From the NCBI GenBank assembly GCA_020848835.1, contig JADLHJ010000112.1, forward strand, positions 1-56,644: 56,644 nt of DNA. Reading direction: 5' to 3'. A model generated the notes under the pieces. The model was not told the DNA's origin. It was given only the letters and a program-made list of their open reading frames with translations, and made no database searches. Every line of letters starts with the position of its first letter. Within the stretch, counting starts at the first letter, position 1. This stretch comes from Candidatus Hydrogenedentota bacterium (GTDB taxonomy: Bacteria; Hydrogenedentota; Hydrogenedentia; Hydrogenedentales; SLHB01). Position numbers and translations under genes: made by a program. Below are positions 42,912-51,949 of this stretch, one piece after another.

Positions 42912-45100
42912 GCGATGTTACCCCAGCCCAAACGGATTGTGATTTGGTAGACAAGCATCGATGCGATGTAGGCGATGGTGGTCATATATGCGAAGGTGAA
43001 TGCGGGCCACGCGTAGGAGTTGGTTTCGCGTTTGATGACAGCAAGCGTCGCGGCGCATTGGCAGCATAGCGCGAAGAACACCATGATCGATAGTGCGACG
43101 GGGATGTTGAAAAGTCGGCCTCCGTCAGCGCGTTGAACGGTGTGCAGCGTTTCCTTCAACGATTCTGATTCTTCGTCCACGTCGCCGCCCAAAGAGAAGA
43201 TGGTGCCGAGCGTCGCGATGATCACTTCGCGCGCGGGAAAGGATGCTATGGCGGCCATACCGATGCGCCAATCCCATCCGAGCGGGCCGACGGCGGGTTC
43301 GATGGCGATGCCTATGCGGCCGAAATAGCTATTGCGGAGGTGCGCGCTGCTTTCCGCGTTGTCCACATCCTGCAGTGCGGCCGCCAGTTCGTCGCCTTGC
43401 ACTCCGGACTGTTCAATTTGGGCGCGCTCGGCGTCAAACTTTTGTGTGATGGAATCGGCGTGCGGAAAGTAGGCAAGCGCCCACACTACGACGGCGACAG
43501 CGAAAATAATCGTACCCGCGCGGACGACGAATTCTTTTCCCTGCCCGTAAACTTTGCGCAACACGACACCCCATTGCGGCACTTTGTAGGTGGGGAGTTC
43601 GAGCAGGAATGGCGGGGTGTCGCCTTTCAACAAAGTTTTCTTGAGTATCCATGCGACGGGTATGGCGACAAGAATGCCGGCGGAGTACATCGCGAACAAC
43701 ACAATGCCTTGGAGATTGAGAAATCCGAGGACGGTTTTTGCGGGGATAAATGTGCTGATTAGAAGCGTGTAAACAGGAAGACGCGCAGAGCAACTCATGA
43801 GCGGTGCGACAAGAATCGTGGTGATGCGGTCGCGCCGGTTACCGATGGTGCGTGTGGCCATGATGCCGGGAATCGCGCAGGCGAATGACGAGAGCATCGG
43901 GATGAACGATTGGCCAGATAGACCGCAGCGGCTGAGCAATTTGTCCATGAGAAACGCTGCGCGCGCCATGTAGCCGCAGTCTTCGAGCAGCGAAATAAAA
44001 AGCATGAGGATGACGATCTGCGGGAGGAAGACGAGCACGCCCCCCACGCCGCCGATGATGCCATCGACGACGAGACTTTGCAGCATGCCCTCGGGCAATC
44101 TTCCGCCAATCCAATCGCCAAAGCTGCCTATGGATGCATCAATGAGATCCATGAGCGGTCCAGCCCATGAAAAGATCGCCTGAAAGACGACGGCCATAAT
44201 CAAGATGAAGACGACGGTGCCACCGAGTTTATGGGTGAGAACGCCATCAATTTTGTCGGAAGTTGTGCGCGTGCGTGTAGCAGGTTTGCGCACGCCCGCC
44301 GCGACAATCTTTCGGATCCAAGTGTAGCGGCTTTTGGCTTCGATGGCCGCGAGGGATCCGTTGTGCGCGACGCGGTTGCGATAGGCTTCGACAAGCTGGG
44401 TAACTTCAGGATAACCACGCGCTAGTCTTTTTTCGATGTATCCGTCGCGATCGAGGAGCAGGCGAAAGGCTTCTTGTTTGGGGACCGCGCGTCCTATCTT
44501 ATCCCTACGCGCGCCTAATTCAGTTTCGAGCGCGGCGACTTCACGAGTAAGTTCTTCGGGGTACGATGGGCCATGAATGCCGTTAGTGCTCGCGCTTTCG
44601 GCGACCTCCGCAATTGCGCCGCGCAATTCGTCGATGCCTGCGCGGCTGCGCGCGCAGATGCGCACGACTTCCGCGCCCAGTTCCTTCGACAGTGTCTCGG
44701 TGTCGATTTTGATTTCGCGTTTGTCCGCAAGATCGCACATGTTCAAGGCGATGACGAGCGGCTTGTTAAACTCGCGCAGTTGCGATACGAGATAGAGATT
44801 CCGTTCGAGGTTGGTGGCATCAACGACCGCAAGAATGGCGTCAATGGGTTGCTCACCGGCTTGTTGGCCGAGGAGAACATCGACGACGATCATTTCGTCG
44901 GGAGAGCGCGCCGCTAAACTGTAAGTGCCGGGAAGATCGACGAGATCGATTGTAGCGCCGTTCACGCGCATGGCGCCGACTTTGCGATCGACAGTCACTC
45001 CGGGGTAGTTGCCGGTGGAGTTCGAGAGGCCAGTGAGGGCGTTAAAGAGTGTGGTCTTCCCTACGTTTGGATTGCCGATAACTGCGACAGTCTTGTGCAC
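42908..45100 (-). CDS. feoB: Ferrous iron transporter FeoB
   Basis: A 730-residue inner-membrane Fe(II) transporter. The N-terminal G domain has GNPNVGKT (9-16), the G3 motif DLPG and NMCD; a helical GDI-like region follows, then about ten membrane helices with the two Gate motifs, including LEDCGYMARAAFLMDKLL and APLMSCSARLPVY. GTG start with AGAGG upstream, 9 bases after feoA. It is transcribed with dtxR-type regulator, feoA genes and a small Cys-rich protein. Length is slightly below E. coli FeoB (773). Confidence 0.96.
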   Translation of the reverse strand: MHKTVAVIGNPNVGKTTLFNALTGLSNSTGNYPGVTVDRKVGAMRVNGATIDLVDLPGTYSLAARSPDEMIVVDVLLGQQAGEQPIDAILAVVDATNLERNLYLVSQLREFNKPLVIALNMCDLADKREIKIDTETLSKELGAEVVRICARSRAGIDELRGAIAEVAESASTNGIHGPSYPEELTREVAALETELGARRDKIGRAVPKQEAFRLLLDRDGYIEKRLARGYPEVTQLVEAYRNRVAHNGSLAAIEAKSRYTWIRKIVAAGVRKPATRTRTTSDKIDGVLTHKLGGTVVFILIMAVVFQAIFSWAGPLMDLIDASIGSFGDWIGGRLPEGMLQSLVVDGIIGGVGGVLVFLPQIVILMLFISLLEDCGYMARAAFLMDKLLSRCGLSGQSFIPMLSSFACAIPGIMATRTIGNRRDRITTILVAPLMSCSARLPVYTLLISTFIPAKTVLGFLNLQGIVLFAMYSAGILVAIPVAWILKKTLLKGDTPPFLLELPTYKVPQWGVVLRKVYGQGKEFVVRAGTIIFAVAVVVWALAYFPHADSITQKFDAERAQIEQSGVQGDELAAALQDVDNAESSAHLRNSYFGRIGIAIEPAVGPLGWDWRIGMAAIASFPAREVIIATLGTIFSLGGDVDEESESLKETLHTVQRADGGRLFNIPVALSIMVFFALCCQCAATLAVIKRETNSYAWPAFTFAYMTTIAYIASMLVYQITIRLGWGNIA

Positions 45101-45109
45101 GACATGCCT

Positions 45110-45331
45110 CTAGGCGAGCGATACTAACGCGGCTTCAGCCTTCCGGAGGGAGAGGTGGTAGCCTTGAACGATGATTTCCATGGGGTCTCCGAGCGGGGCC
45201 ATGCGGACGACTTCCACGCCGGCGCCCTCGATAACACCCATTTCGAGCAGGCGCTGATGCACTGCGCCATCGCCCTTGAGCAAGCCAACGACCGCCGAGT
45301 CGCCCGGTTTCAATTGGTCTAAGGTTCGCAT
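45110..45331 (-). CDS. feoA: FeoA domain protein
   Basis: A 73-residue SH3-like FeoA protein: LDQLKPGDSAVVGLL, LLEMGVIEGAGVEVVRMAPLGDPMEIIVQGYHLSLRKAEAALV. It is thought to interact with FeoB and assist Fe(II) uptake. It sits 10 bases before feoB and 10 after a second FeoA-type gene. Confidence 0.93.
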   Translation of the reverse strand: MRTLDQLKPGDSAVVGLLKGDGAVHQRLLEMGVIEGAGVEVVRMAPLGDPMEIIVQGYHLSLRKAEAALVSLA

Positions 45332-45341
45332 CTGAGGATGG

Positions 45342-45641
45342 CTATGCGGGGCTGGCGTCTTGAGCGATCGAATTGGAAGCGCCGAGCCACGCGGAGTCCA
45401 TGGGCGTCACGCGCACCTGTTCGGCTTCATTGGCGCGCAGGCAGAGGCGGGTTTCGCCCACTTCGATAATCAACGGCGAACCCGCGCGCGCGATGCGCAC
45501 CGGCACACCCGCCATCACACCGAGTACGCGCAGGCGCGCGCTAATCGGCGAATCGCTGTTCAGTCCCGTGACAAACACCTCGTCCCCTTCGGTGCAGTCC
45601 GTCAACGCTACTTCCATTTCGTCCGTCTCCACGTACATCAT
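45342..45641 (-). CDS. Second FeoA-like protein
   Basis: A 99-residue protein with a divergent FeoA domain: ALTDCTEGDEVFVTGL, ARLRVLGVMAGVPVRIARAGSPLIIEVGETRLCLRANEAEQVRV. About 20 extra residues follow. Two FeoA proteins ahead of FeoB are found in several lineages, where they may form a heteromer. ATG with GGGGGA upstream. Confidence 0.85.
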   Translation of the reverse strand: MMYVETDEMEVALTDCTEGDEVFVTGLNSDSPISARLRVLGVMAGVPVRIARAGSPLIIEVGETRLCLRANEAEQVRVTPMDSAWLGASNSIAQDASPA

Positions 45642-45706
45642 CGTCCCCCGTTCGCCGCGCCCGCATTCCCCCGCGTGCGCGACATCTATATCAGCAACAG
45701 ATCGGC

Positions 45707-46297
45707 TTAGTGCTCAATCTGCAACTTGCGCTTTTCGCTGTGCGCATGAAACTCGCAGGCCTCTCCTTTCGGCGTGAGGCATTCGCCCCCTTCGCAAAGC
45801 GGACAGTGCTCGGCGGATTCGCAGCCATTGCGGAAACTCGCCATGACGCTGTGAATCTTTGCCGCGCGGCCTTCGTCGCTGAGGATATAACGCATGAGCC
45901 ACACCAGACGGCGGCCCGTTTCGAGGCTCATGAGGTGTTCCATTTTGCAGGCGTCGGACATGGCGACTTCGCTCGACATGCCAAGTACTTCTTCAAAGAA
46001 TTTGGTGAGAATGCGGAAATTTTGCTCGACGAGACGCGCCATAGTCTTGCCTTCGTCAGTGAGCAGCAGAAAGCGGTGCGGGTCTTCGGTGATCCAGCCA
46101 CGCTTCTTGAGTTGAGAAATGGACATTGAGGCGGCGCCACGCGATACTTCAAGCATCTCGGCGACGTCAGTGACACGGGCGTAGCCGAACTCATCGCGAA
46201 GTGCGTCCACAGCCATAAGATAATGGGCGGCGGAATGGGTGATATCGTTCTTTTCGAAATCACGCCAGTGGGTCGAGTCGTTGTGCGCTTTACTCAT
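45707..46297 (-). CDS. DtxR/MntR-family metalloregulator with Cys-rich tail
   Basis: A 196-residue regulator, first gene of the feo operon. A winged helix occupies about residues 20-80 (YLMAVDALRDEFGYARVTDVAEMLEVS, SMSISQLKKRGWI). The metal-binding/dimerisation domain (ILTKFFEEVLGMSSEVAMSDACKMEHLMS) is DtxR-like, with Cys and the EH pair at the metal site. The C-terminal tail has five Cys and several His (CESAEHCPLCEGGECLTPKG, then EACEFHAH), which is unusual. It should repress feo genes when Fe(II) is bound. ATG with GAGAGAAA upstream. Confidence 0.87.
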   Translation of the reverse strand: MSKAHNDSTHWRDFEKNDITHSAAHYLMAVDALRDEFGYARVTDVAEMLEVSRGAASMSISQLKKRGWITEDPHRFLLLTDEGKTMARLVEQNFRILTKFFEEVLGMSSEVAMSDACKMEHLMSLETGRRLVWLMRYILSDEGRAAKIHSVMASFRNGCESAEHCPLCEGGECLTPKGEACEFHAHSEKRKLQIEH

Positions 46298-46339
46298 AGC
46301 GTTTCTCTCTGATCAGTATAGCAAACATATGTCACCCGG

Positions 46340-46368
46340 ATTATACTCCGCGCTTCAGGTACTGTCAA
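46340..46368 (-). promoter_or_regulatory. Consensus sigma-70 promoter of the dtxR-feo operon
   Basis: On the minus strand, TTGACA (46368-46363), a 17-base spacer and TATAAT (46345-46340) are both exact consensus. The palindrome ACATATGT (46325-46332) and a TATAGCAAA half-site lie between the -10 and the ATG, a possible site for the regulator. A strong promoter of this type is usually held down by a repressor. Confidence 0.85.
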
Positions 46369-46518
46369 CGAATTCAATGGGGCTGGCAAACGTCTATGAT
46401 GACGATTTTCGCATTTTGCTTGACGCGCCTAAACTCTTAGCGTTACGCTGCTTGTATCGATGTGCCAATCGCTAGTGATGGCACTGACCTACCATTAAGC
46501 AGGCTTGGGGACGCCGCT

Positions 46519-47457
46519 ATGGATGCCGTGGACGTAAGCGCCGTACTGATTTTCAGGGAATCGTCGCCATATCTTCCCAAAGTGATTGCACATATAGAAC
46601 AGCAGACTTATCCTGCTGGGCGCTATGAAATTTTGGCGGTGGGCTACGGTTCGTCCGGTGATTTGGCGGAAATCCTCGAGCGGCACGCAGAAGGATCGCC
46701 CGTCAAGGTCCGCAGTTTTTTTGCGGGGGCGACCACGCTGGCGGGCGCCCGCAATCGCGCGGTTGCGGAAAGCAAAGGTCAGTACGTGTTGTTTCTGGAT
46801 GCCGAGCTGCTGGCAAGCCCCCGGCTCATCGAATCACACGTGCGCGCGCAGCAGTTACACGCCGGCAACTGCGTTATCGTGGGTAACATTGGCCGGCACC
46901 CGCAGGCGGAGACGGGAACGCGGCTGGCGCATTTTATGCCGTGGGACGTCGAGCCTTTTGTGAACAATCAGCCGTTGCGATTTGTGGACTGGCGCTGCTG
47001 GAACTTGTCGGCGCCACGAGCGGCGCTAATCGATGCCAAGGGTTTCGATGAGTCGTTTGCCTTGCCCGGTCTTGAAGATATCGAACTAGCCTGGCGGCTC
47101 GAGCAGGCGGGTATTCAAGGATACTACAACGAACAGGCCATGGCCTATGCGTGGCAACCGATGGACGTTGAGGTCGAATGGGCGCGACGATACGCGGAGG
47201 GGTTCACGCTGTGGGACGTTCTGGGCAAGACGCGATCAGACATGCTTGCAAACCGCTTTCTCGGACCGGGGTCGCGACCGTGGACGACCTCCGAACTGGT
47301 ACTCGTGCCAGTTTATCAGCGGTTGTGCCACCGGTTGGCCACACAGGCGCCGTCGTTCGATTGGCTGTGCCGGCGGATGTCGCGTGCGGCGACCATCCAA
47401 GGGTATCGCGATGCGAGTCGCGGGAAGGAGCCGCGGATTCTGCAACGATCTTCTTAA
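46519..47457 (+). CDS. GT2-family glycosyltransferase
   Basis: A 312-residue GT-A transferase: SAVLIFRESSPYLPKVIAHI start, LAVGYGSSGDL, AGARNRAVAESKGQYVLFLDAELLAS (the DxD-like site), and the ED-x-LAWRL motif GLEDIELAWRLEQAG, which carries the base. No membrane helices. ATG 46519 with GGGGA upstream is chosen; a GTG start at 46462 would add 19 residues. It diverges from the feo operon. Sugar donor and acceptor unknown. Confidence 0.85.
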   Translation: MDAVDVSAVLIFRESSPYLPKVIAHIEQQTYPAGRYEILAVGYGSSGDLAEILERHAEGSPVKVRSFFAGATTLAGARNRAVAESKGQYVLFLDAELLASPRLIESHVRAQQLHAGNCVIVGNIGRHPQAETGTRLAHFMPWDVEPFVNNQPLRFVDWRCWNLSAPRAALIDAKGFDESFALPGLEDIELAWRLEQAGIQGYYNEQAMAYAWQPMDVEVEWARRYAEGFTLWDVLGKTRSDMLANRFLGPGSRPWTTSELVLVPVYQRLCHRLATQAPSFDWLCRRMSRAATIQGYRDASRGKEPRILQRSS

Positions 47458-47631
47458 CACCGTCTTGGTATTGCCTTGATCAAGTTAATTTTTGCAGCAG
47501 GTGATAATAGCCGAATCGGAACTCGGCCCCACGCTTGCACACCGCGCAAAATAGTTCTACTGTGTGCGCACCCAAAACCTACCGTATGCGGGTGATTCGT
47601 GTTTGTTTCGCCACGGGGACTATAGACAGCC

Positions 47632-48783
47632 TTGATTCGTTTGGTCCATACCGCCGATGTTCATTTGGATCGGTGCTATTCGAGCGCGCGTTTTCCGGCG
47701 GCGTTTGCCAATCGCCGGCGGCAAACGTTGCGCGATGCGTTTCTTTCCATCGTCGCGCGCGCGGGCGAATGGCCCGCTGACGCGCTGCTAGTCGCGGGTG
47801 ATTTGTTCGAATACGATCGCGTGTCGCGCGATACCATTGCGCTGCTGCGGCGCGCCTTTGAATCGATACCGCATGTGCCGGTGTTTATCGCGCCCGGGAA
47901 CCACGATCCGTATTTGCCCGACTCGCCTTATGCGTCCCACCGTTGGCCAAAGAATGTTTTCATTTATCAGAAACCCGTGTGGACGGCGCATGCACTGGAA
48001 CGCGTGCCGATTACCATGCACGGGTTTGGTTTCGATGGGCCGAATGTTTCGACAAATCCCTTTGGTCATTTGACGATACCGAATGATGGACGCGTACATG
48101 TCGCCGTTGCGCATGGGTCGGAGATGGGATCGCTGCCAAGCGGGAAGACGGCGTATGCGCCGTTTGATGCGGCAGCGACGACGCCGGAATTATTGCGGTA
48201 TCTTGCGCTGGGGCATTATCACAGCGCCAAACGGATCGCTGTTAAGGGCGCATGCTGTGTGCAGTATTGCGGATCGCCCGTGGGTCATGATTTTGGCGAG
48301 ACGGGATTGCATGGATTTGTCGAGGTCGAGATCGATGGAGAAAACACGCGGGTACGCGACGTACCTGCGTCAAATACATTGTTCAGCGTCGATGAAGTGG
48401 ATTGCAGCGGGATGGAATCTTCACAACAGATTGTCGAAGCCGTGCGCGCGATCGCGAATGGGCACACGGGAAGTCGCATCGCGCGCGTGACCTTACGCGG
48501 GGCGGTGCCGCAAGAATTGCGCATGGATCTGCACGGCCTTCAGGACGGTGTGCGGGACGCGTTCGAGTATATCGAAATTATCGACCACCTCGAAGCGGAA
48601 GACGATTTCGCCGCGCTCGCCGCGGACCAGACAAGCCTGGGCGCGTTCGTGGCGGAAATGAACTCGCAAATTGCGGACGCCACGGAAGAACGCAAACGGC
48701 TAGTTTTGGTGCGCGCGCGTGAATTGGGAATCGCGGCGTATCGCGGACGCACGACGCCGCTGCGCGTTGCGGCCGGAGCATAG
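47632..48783 (+). CDS. yhaO: SbcD/YhaO-like metallophosphoesterase nuclease
   Basis: A 383-residue calcineurin-like phosphoesterase of the Mre11/SbcD class. Metal ligands are visible in TADVHLD, VAGDLFE, PGNHDP, VAHGSEMG and LGHYH. The C-terminal part (about 270-383) should dock onto the ATPase. It starts with TTG and is followed 3 bases later by the SMC-like partner, the YhaO-YhaN order known from Bacillus. Likely a DNA-end-processing nuclease. No firm Shine-Dalgarno was seen. Confidence 0.82.
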   Translation: MIRLVHTADVHLDRCYSSARFPAAFANRRRQTLRDAFLSIVARAGEWPADALLVAGDLFEYDRVSRDTIALLRRAFESIPHVPVFIAPGNHDPYLPDSPYASHRWPKNVFIYQKPVWTAHALERVPITMHGFGFDGPNVSTNPFGHLTIPNDGRVHVAVAHGSEMGSLPSGKTAYAPFDAAATTPELLRYLALGHYHSAKRIAVKGACCVQYCGSPVGHDFGETGLHGFVEVEIDGENTRVRDVPASNTLFSVDEVDCSGMESSQQIVEAVRAIANGHTGSRIARVTLRGAVPQELRMDLHGLQDGVRDAFEYIEIIDHLEAEDDFAALAADQTSLGAFVAEMNSQIADATEERKRLVLVRARELGIAAYRGRTTPLRVAAGA

Positions 48784-48786
48784 CCC

Positions 48787-51700
48787 GTGCGGTTCACTAC
48801 GTTGTGGCTCGACGGTTACGGGCGCTTCAGCGATCATCGCATTGAATTAAAGTCCGGTCTGCAAGTTATCCTCGGCCCGAATGAACAGGGCAAATCCACT
48901 ATTCGCAATTTCATATCCGACATGTTGTATGGGCAGCGGCGCGGCGCGCAGCGCAATTTTGACGATGCGAATGAATTGCGGCGTCCGTGGACCGGCGGCG
49001 AACGCTATGCGGGGCGGCTTGTTTACGTGCTTGATGATAAGCGCGAGATCGAAGTGCAGCGTGATTTTGATAAGAAGCGCGGCACGATCGCGGTGTTCGA
49101 TCGCACGCATATGCGGGACATCACCGCGGAGTTCGAACGGCTTAAGAATAAAGAACCGAACTTCGCGGAACAGCATCTGGGCTTGAGCAAGGCTGTCTAC
49201 CTAAGCACCGCGACGATTGGTCCAATGACCTTGGATGATCTTGGCGATGACGATGCGCTGGCGCAGATTCGCGAGAAGATTGTGTCACTTGCGGACACGT
49301 CGGATGAGTCCGGCACGGCAGATGCCGCGCTGCGCATTCTCAACGATCGCATTGGCGAAATTGGGCGAGCGGTGTCGCATTCGAAGAAGCCGTTGCCGCT
49401 GGCGAAACAACGGCTGGATCGGCTGGATCAGGAATTGGCGAAGGCGCGCGCGGCCGGCGCGGAGATAGCCACGCTGGAAGCGAAATGGAACAAAGTCAGC
49501 GAGCAGTTGACCGCGGCTAAGCGGCGCAAGACCGCGTTGGACGACGAACTGCACGCGATCGAAAAGCGCGATCGCGCCACGCGCCTGGCGGAAGCGCAAA
49601 AGGTGCAGAAGCGCATCGACGAGGTGACGCAAATTTGCTTTGCCAATAGTTCGTTGCGGGAGTTTCCGCTGGAGCAGGCGGCGGATGTGCAACGCGCAGC
49701 GAATGCCACGACCACTGCGCGTACACAAGCGGAACGCAGCTCGGCAGAACTCAACGACATTGAAGAGCAATTGCGCGAGGAATCGGACGCGCTTGATTCC
49801 GAGGGCGTGCCGCAGTTGGTGGAAATCCCCGAGGCCATCGAACATGAACTCTCCACTCTGGATTCGAAAATCGTGCGATTGCGTGAGCGCGTCGAAGAAT
49901 TGGAAGCGGAGCTTGCGCGATCGCGCGATCGTTTTGCGCAGGCCCAGCGCGACTTGCAACCGTTACCCGATTTCAGCCGACTGGGTGCGGACCCGGTGGC
50001 CTGGTTATCGCAATTGGCGAATTCATTTCGCGTGGCACGGCAGTCGCGCAATAGCGTGATCGAGAAACTCAGTAGATTGCGCAGCGAAATCGCCAAGCGC
50101 AAAGCGGCGCGTGAAACGGTTGCCGCGTTGTTCGATGGATTTCCCGATTTTGTCGCAGAATCACGTGAGTATGAAGTTTCCAGCCGGGTAAATGAAGACC
50201 GCATCACGCAATTGAAATCCGATATCGAAGCGCTGCGCATAGAAAGTGAAGAACGACACAATGCGGGACCATACGCGATCTGGACGGCTGTGCTGTTTGG
50301 CGGTGTGGCGTTTGCGTGCGTGGCGGCGGCGATTGGCGTTCAGAACACCTACGTGTACATTCCCGCGGGAGTTAGCGCGGCCCTGCTCGTCATGTCGTTG
50401 GGGCGCTGGTTCTGGTTGCGAAATGCCGTTCGTAAGGCGGAGAGCGAACTGAAACGCACGACCGTTGAGCTCACCCGCGTGGTCGCGGAAAGCGGCGCGA
50501 GTGGTGTGCGAATTCATGAAGCGATAGATCGCGCGGGTGTTGCGTCTTTGCGTGAACTCGAAGCGTTGCACGAAAAGCTCGTGCGCGACAACTCCGAGAT
50601 TGCTTCGCTGGAGGCGACGGAGAAACAGCTTGCTCTCGAAGCCAGCGAAGAGACCGATCGCGTGACGCATTTGTTTGCGCGGTTGCAGGAGACGTTTCAG
50701 TCAGTGGGCGAAGCGCTTGGGCACGAATCGGAAATAGATGCGGCGGCTAGCCGCGCGATGTCGCGGTATCAGGAGTATCGCGATGCCAAGCGACGATTGG
50801 GTGAGAGCCGCGACAAGCCGGCGCAGTTGCAGCAGCAGATCGATACGGGGAAAGCGGAGCTTGAAGAACTTCAGCGCGTGGAGGTGAATCATGCGCTGGA
50901 TCTGCGGCGTATATTGCGTGAAGCGCGGTTTCGCGAGGAGGCGCGGTATACCAATGTGCTTGCGGCGTTGCAGGCCTATCACGTACGCACAGCGCAGGTG
51001 CGTGACAAGCTGGGACGCGTGGGTGTGTTGCGGGAACGCGTGAATGCGTTGCAGACGCGGCTAGCAGCGGAACAGCACGACGTTGAGAAGCAGGAAGAGG
51101 CACTGAATATTCGTTTGCGGCAGGCGGGCGCCGAATCGGTCGATCAATGGAACGAACTTGCGAAGCGCGCAAAGGTGTATCGCGATGCGTGGGACGAACG
51201 GGCGCGCTTACAAGAGCGTCTTGATGGCGCGTTGCGCGGTGAGACGATTGCATCGTTGCAGACAGCGGTCGAGAAAGAAGGCAGCGGGATTGGGTCGCTT
51301 GCGCGCAATATCGACGAGGTGAAAATCGACCTGCGCAAATGCGCGATGGAGCTGGAAACGCTGACAAATGAGGAGCGCGATCTACAGATTGCAATCACGC
51401 AACGATCGGCGGGGCAGCGTTCGTTGAACGAAGTAGAAGAAGAACGCGAGGAAGTTGCGGCGCAAGTGGCAGAGTTGGAGCTGGAACTGGAGGCCACGGC
51501 GCATGCGGCGACGTATATCGAGGCGGCTGCCCGGGACCGGCACGCGCGTATAGCGCCGCGCATCGCGAGCGCTGCCGGAAAGTACTTGGAGCGGATCACG
51601 CAAGGCGCGTACAGCGAGATCATGATCAGCCGCGATCTGAAGATCACGGTGCGGATACCGCAGACGGCAAAGTTATCGGACGATCCACGACGCGTGTTGA

Positions 51701-51948
51701 GCAAGGGGACAGTGGATCAGGTTTATCTGGCGATTCGTTTAGCGTTGATTCAGACGATGAGCGCGGGCGCGGAAAGCGTGCCGTTGCTGTTGGACGACCC
51801 CTTTGCGAATTATGACGACGGGCGGTTGGCGAATGCGCTGGTCGTACTGGCGGAAGTGGCAAAGTCCCATCAAGTGCTGTTGTTCACGTGTCGTGAAGAT
51901 GTTGCACGCGCTGCCGTAAAGCAGGGCGTGCCCGTGCACAAGCTGTAG
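48787..51948 (+). CDS. yhaN: YhaN-like SMC/Rad50-type ATPase with membrane hairpin
   Basis: A 1053-residue ATPase. GPNEQGKST (30-38) is Walker A; the signature-like LSKGTVDQVYLAIRLAL and Walker B LLLDDP (about 1001-1006) lie at the C-terminus, separated by about 850 residues of coiled coil. At about 495-545 two hydrophobic stretches (AVLFGGVAFACVAAAIGV; VYIPAGVSAALLVMSLG) look like membrane helices at the hinge position, where Rad50 has the zinc hook. No CxxC hook is visible. GTG start. It probably forms a complex with the nuclease encoded just upstream; membrane attachment is an inference. Confidence 0.85.
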   Translation: MRFTTLWLDGYGRFSDHRIELKSGLQVILGPNEQGKSTIRNFISDMLYGQRRGAQRNFDDANELRRPWTGGERYAGRLVYVLDDKREIEVQRDFDKKRGTIAVFDRTHMRDITAEFERLKNKEPNFAEQHLGLSKAVYLSTATIGPMTLDDLGDDDALAQIREKIVSLADTSDESGTADAALRILNDRIGEIGRAVSHSKKPLPLAKQRLDRLDQELAKARAAGAEIATLEAKWNKVSEQLTAAKRRKTALDDELHAIEKRDRATRLAEAQKVQKRIDEVTQICFANSSLREFPLEQAADVQRAANATTTARTQAERSSAELNDIEEQLREESDALDSEGVPQLVEIPEAIEHELSTLDSKIVRLRERVEELEAELARSRDRFAQAQRDLQPLPDFSRLGADPVAWLSQLANSFRVARQSRNSVIEKLSRLRSEIAKRKAARETVAALFDGFPDFVAESREYEVSSRVNEDRITQLKSDIEALRIESEERHNAGPYAIWTAVLFGGVAFACVAAAIGVQNTYVYIPAGVSAALLVMSLGRWFWLRNAVRKAESELKRTTVELTRVVAESGASGVRIHEAIDRAGVASLRELEALHEKLVRDNSEIASLEATEKQLALEASEETDRVTHLFARLQETFQSVGEALGHESEIDAAASRAMSRYQEYRDAKRRLGESRDKPAQLQQQIDTGKAELEELQRVEVNHALDLRRILREARFREEARYTNVLAALQAYHVRTAQVRDKLGRVGVLRERVNALQTRLAAEQHDVEKQEEALNIRLRQAGAESVDQWNELAKRAKVYRDAWDERARLQERLDGALRGETIASLQTAVEKEGSGIGSLARNIDEVKIDLRKCAMELETLTNEERDLQIAITQRSAGQRSLNEVEEEREEVAAQVAELELELEATAHAATYIEAAARDRHARIAPRIASAAGKYLERITQGAYSEIMISRDLKITVRIPQTAKLSDDPRRVLSKGTVDQVYLAIRLALIQTMSAGAESVPLLLDDPFANYDDGRLANALVVLAEVAKSHQVLLFTCREDVARAAVKQGVPVHKL

Positions 51949-51949
51949 A

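Noticed and set aside
42762..42950. 62-residue plus-strand frame after the lipoprotein
   Set aside because: It is antisense to the FeoB-associated small gene, which has the better evidence.
47535..47780. 81-residue plus-strand frame before the YhaO-like gene
   Set aside because: It overlaps the nuclease N-terminus, including its metal motif, in another frame.
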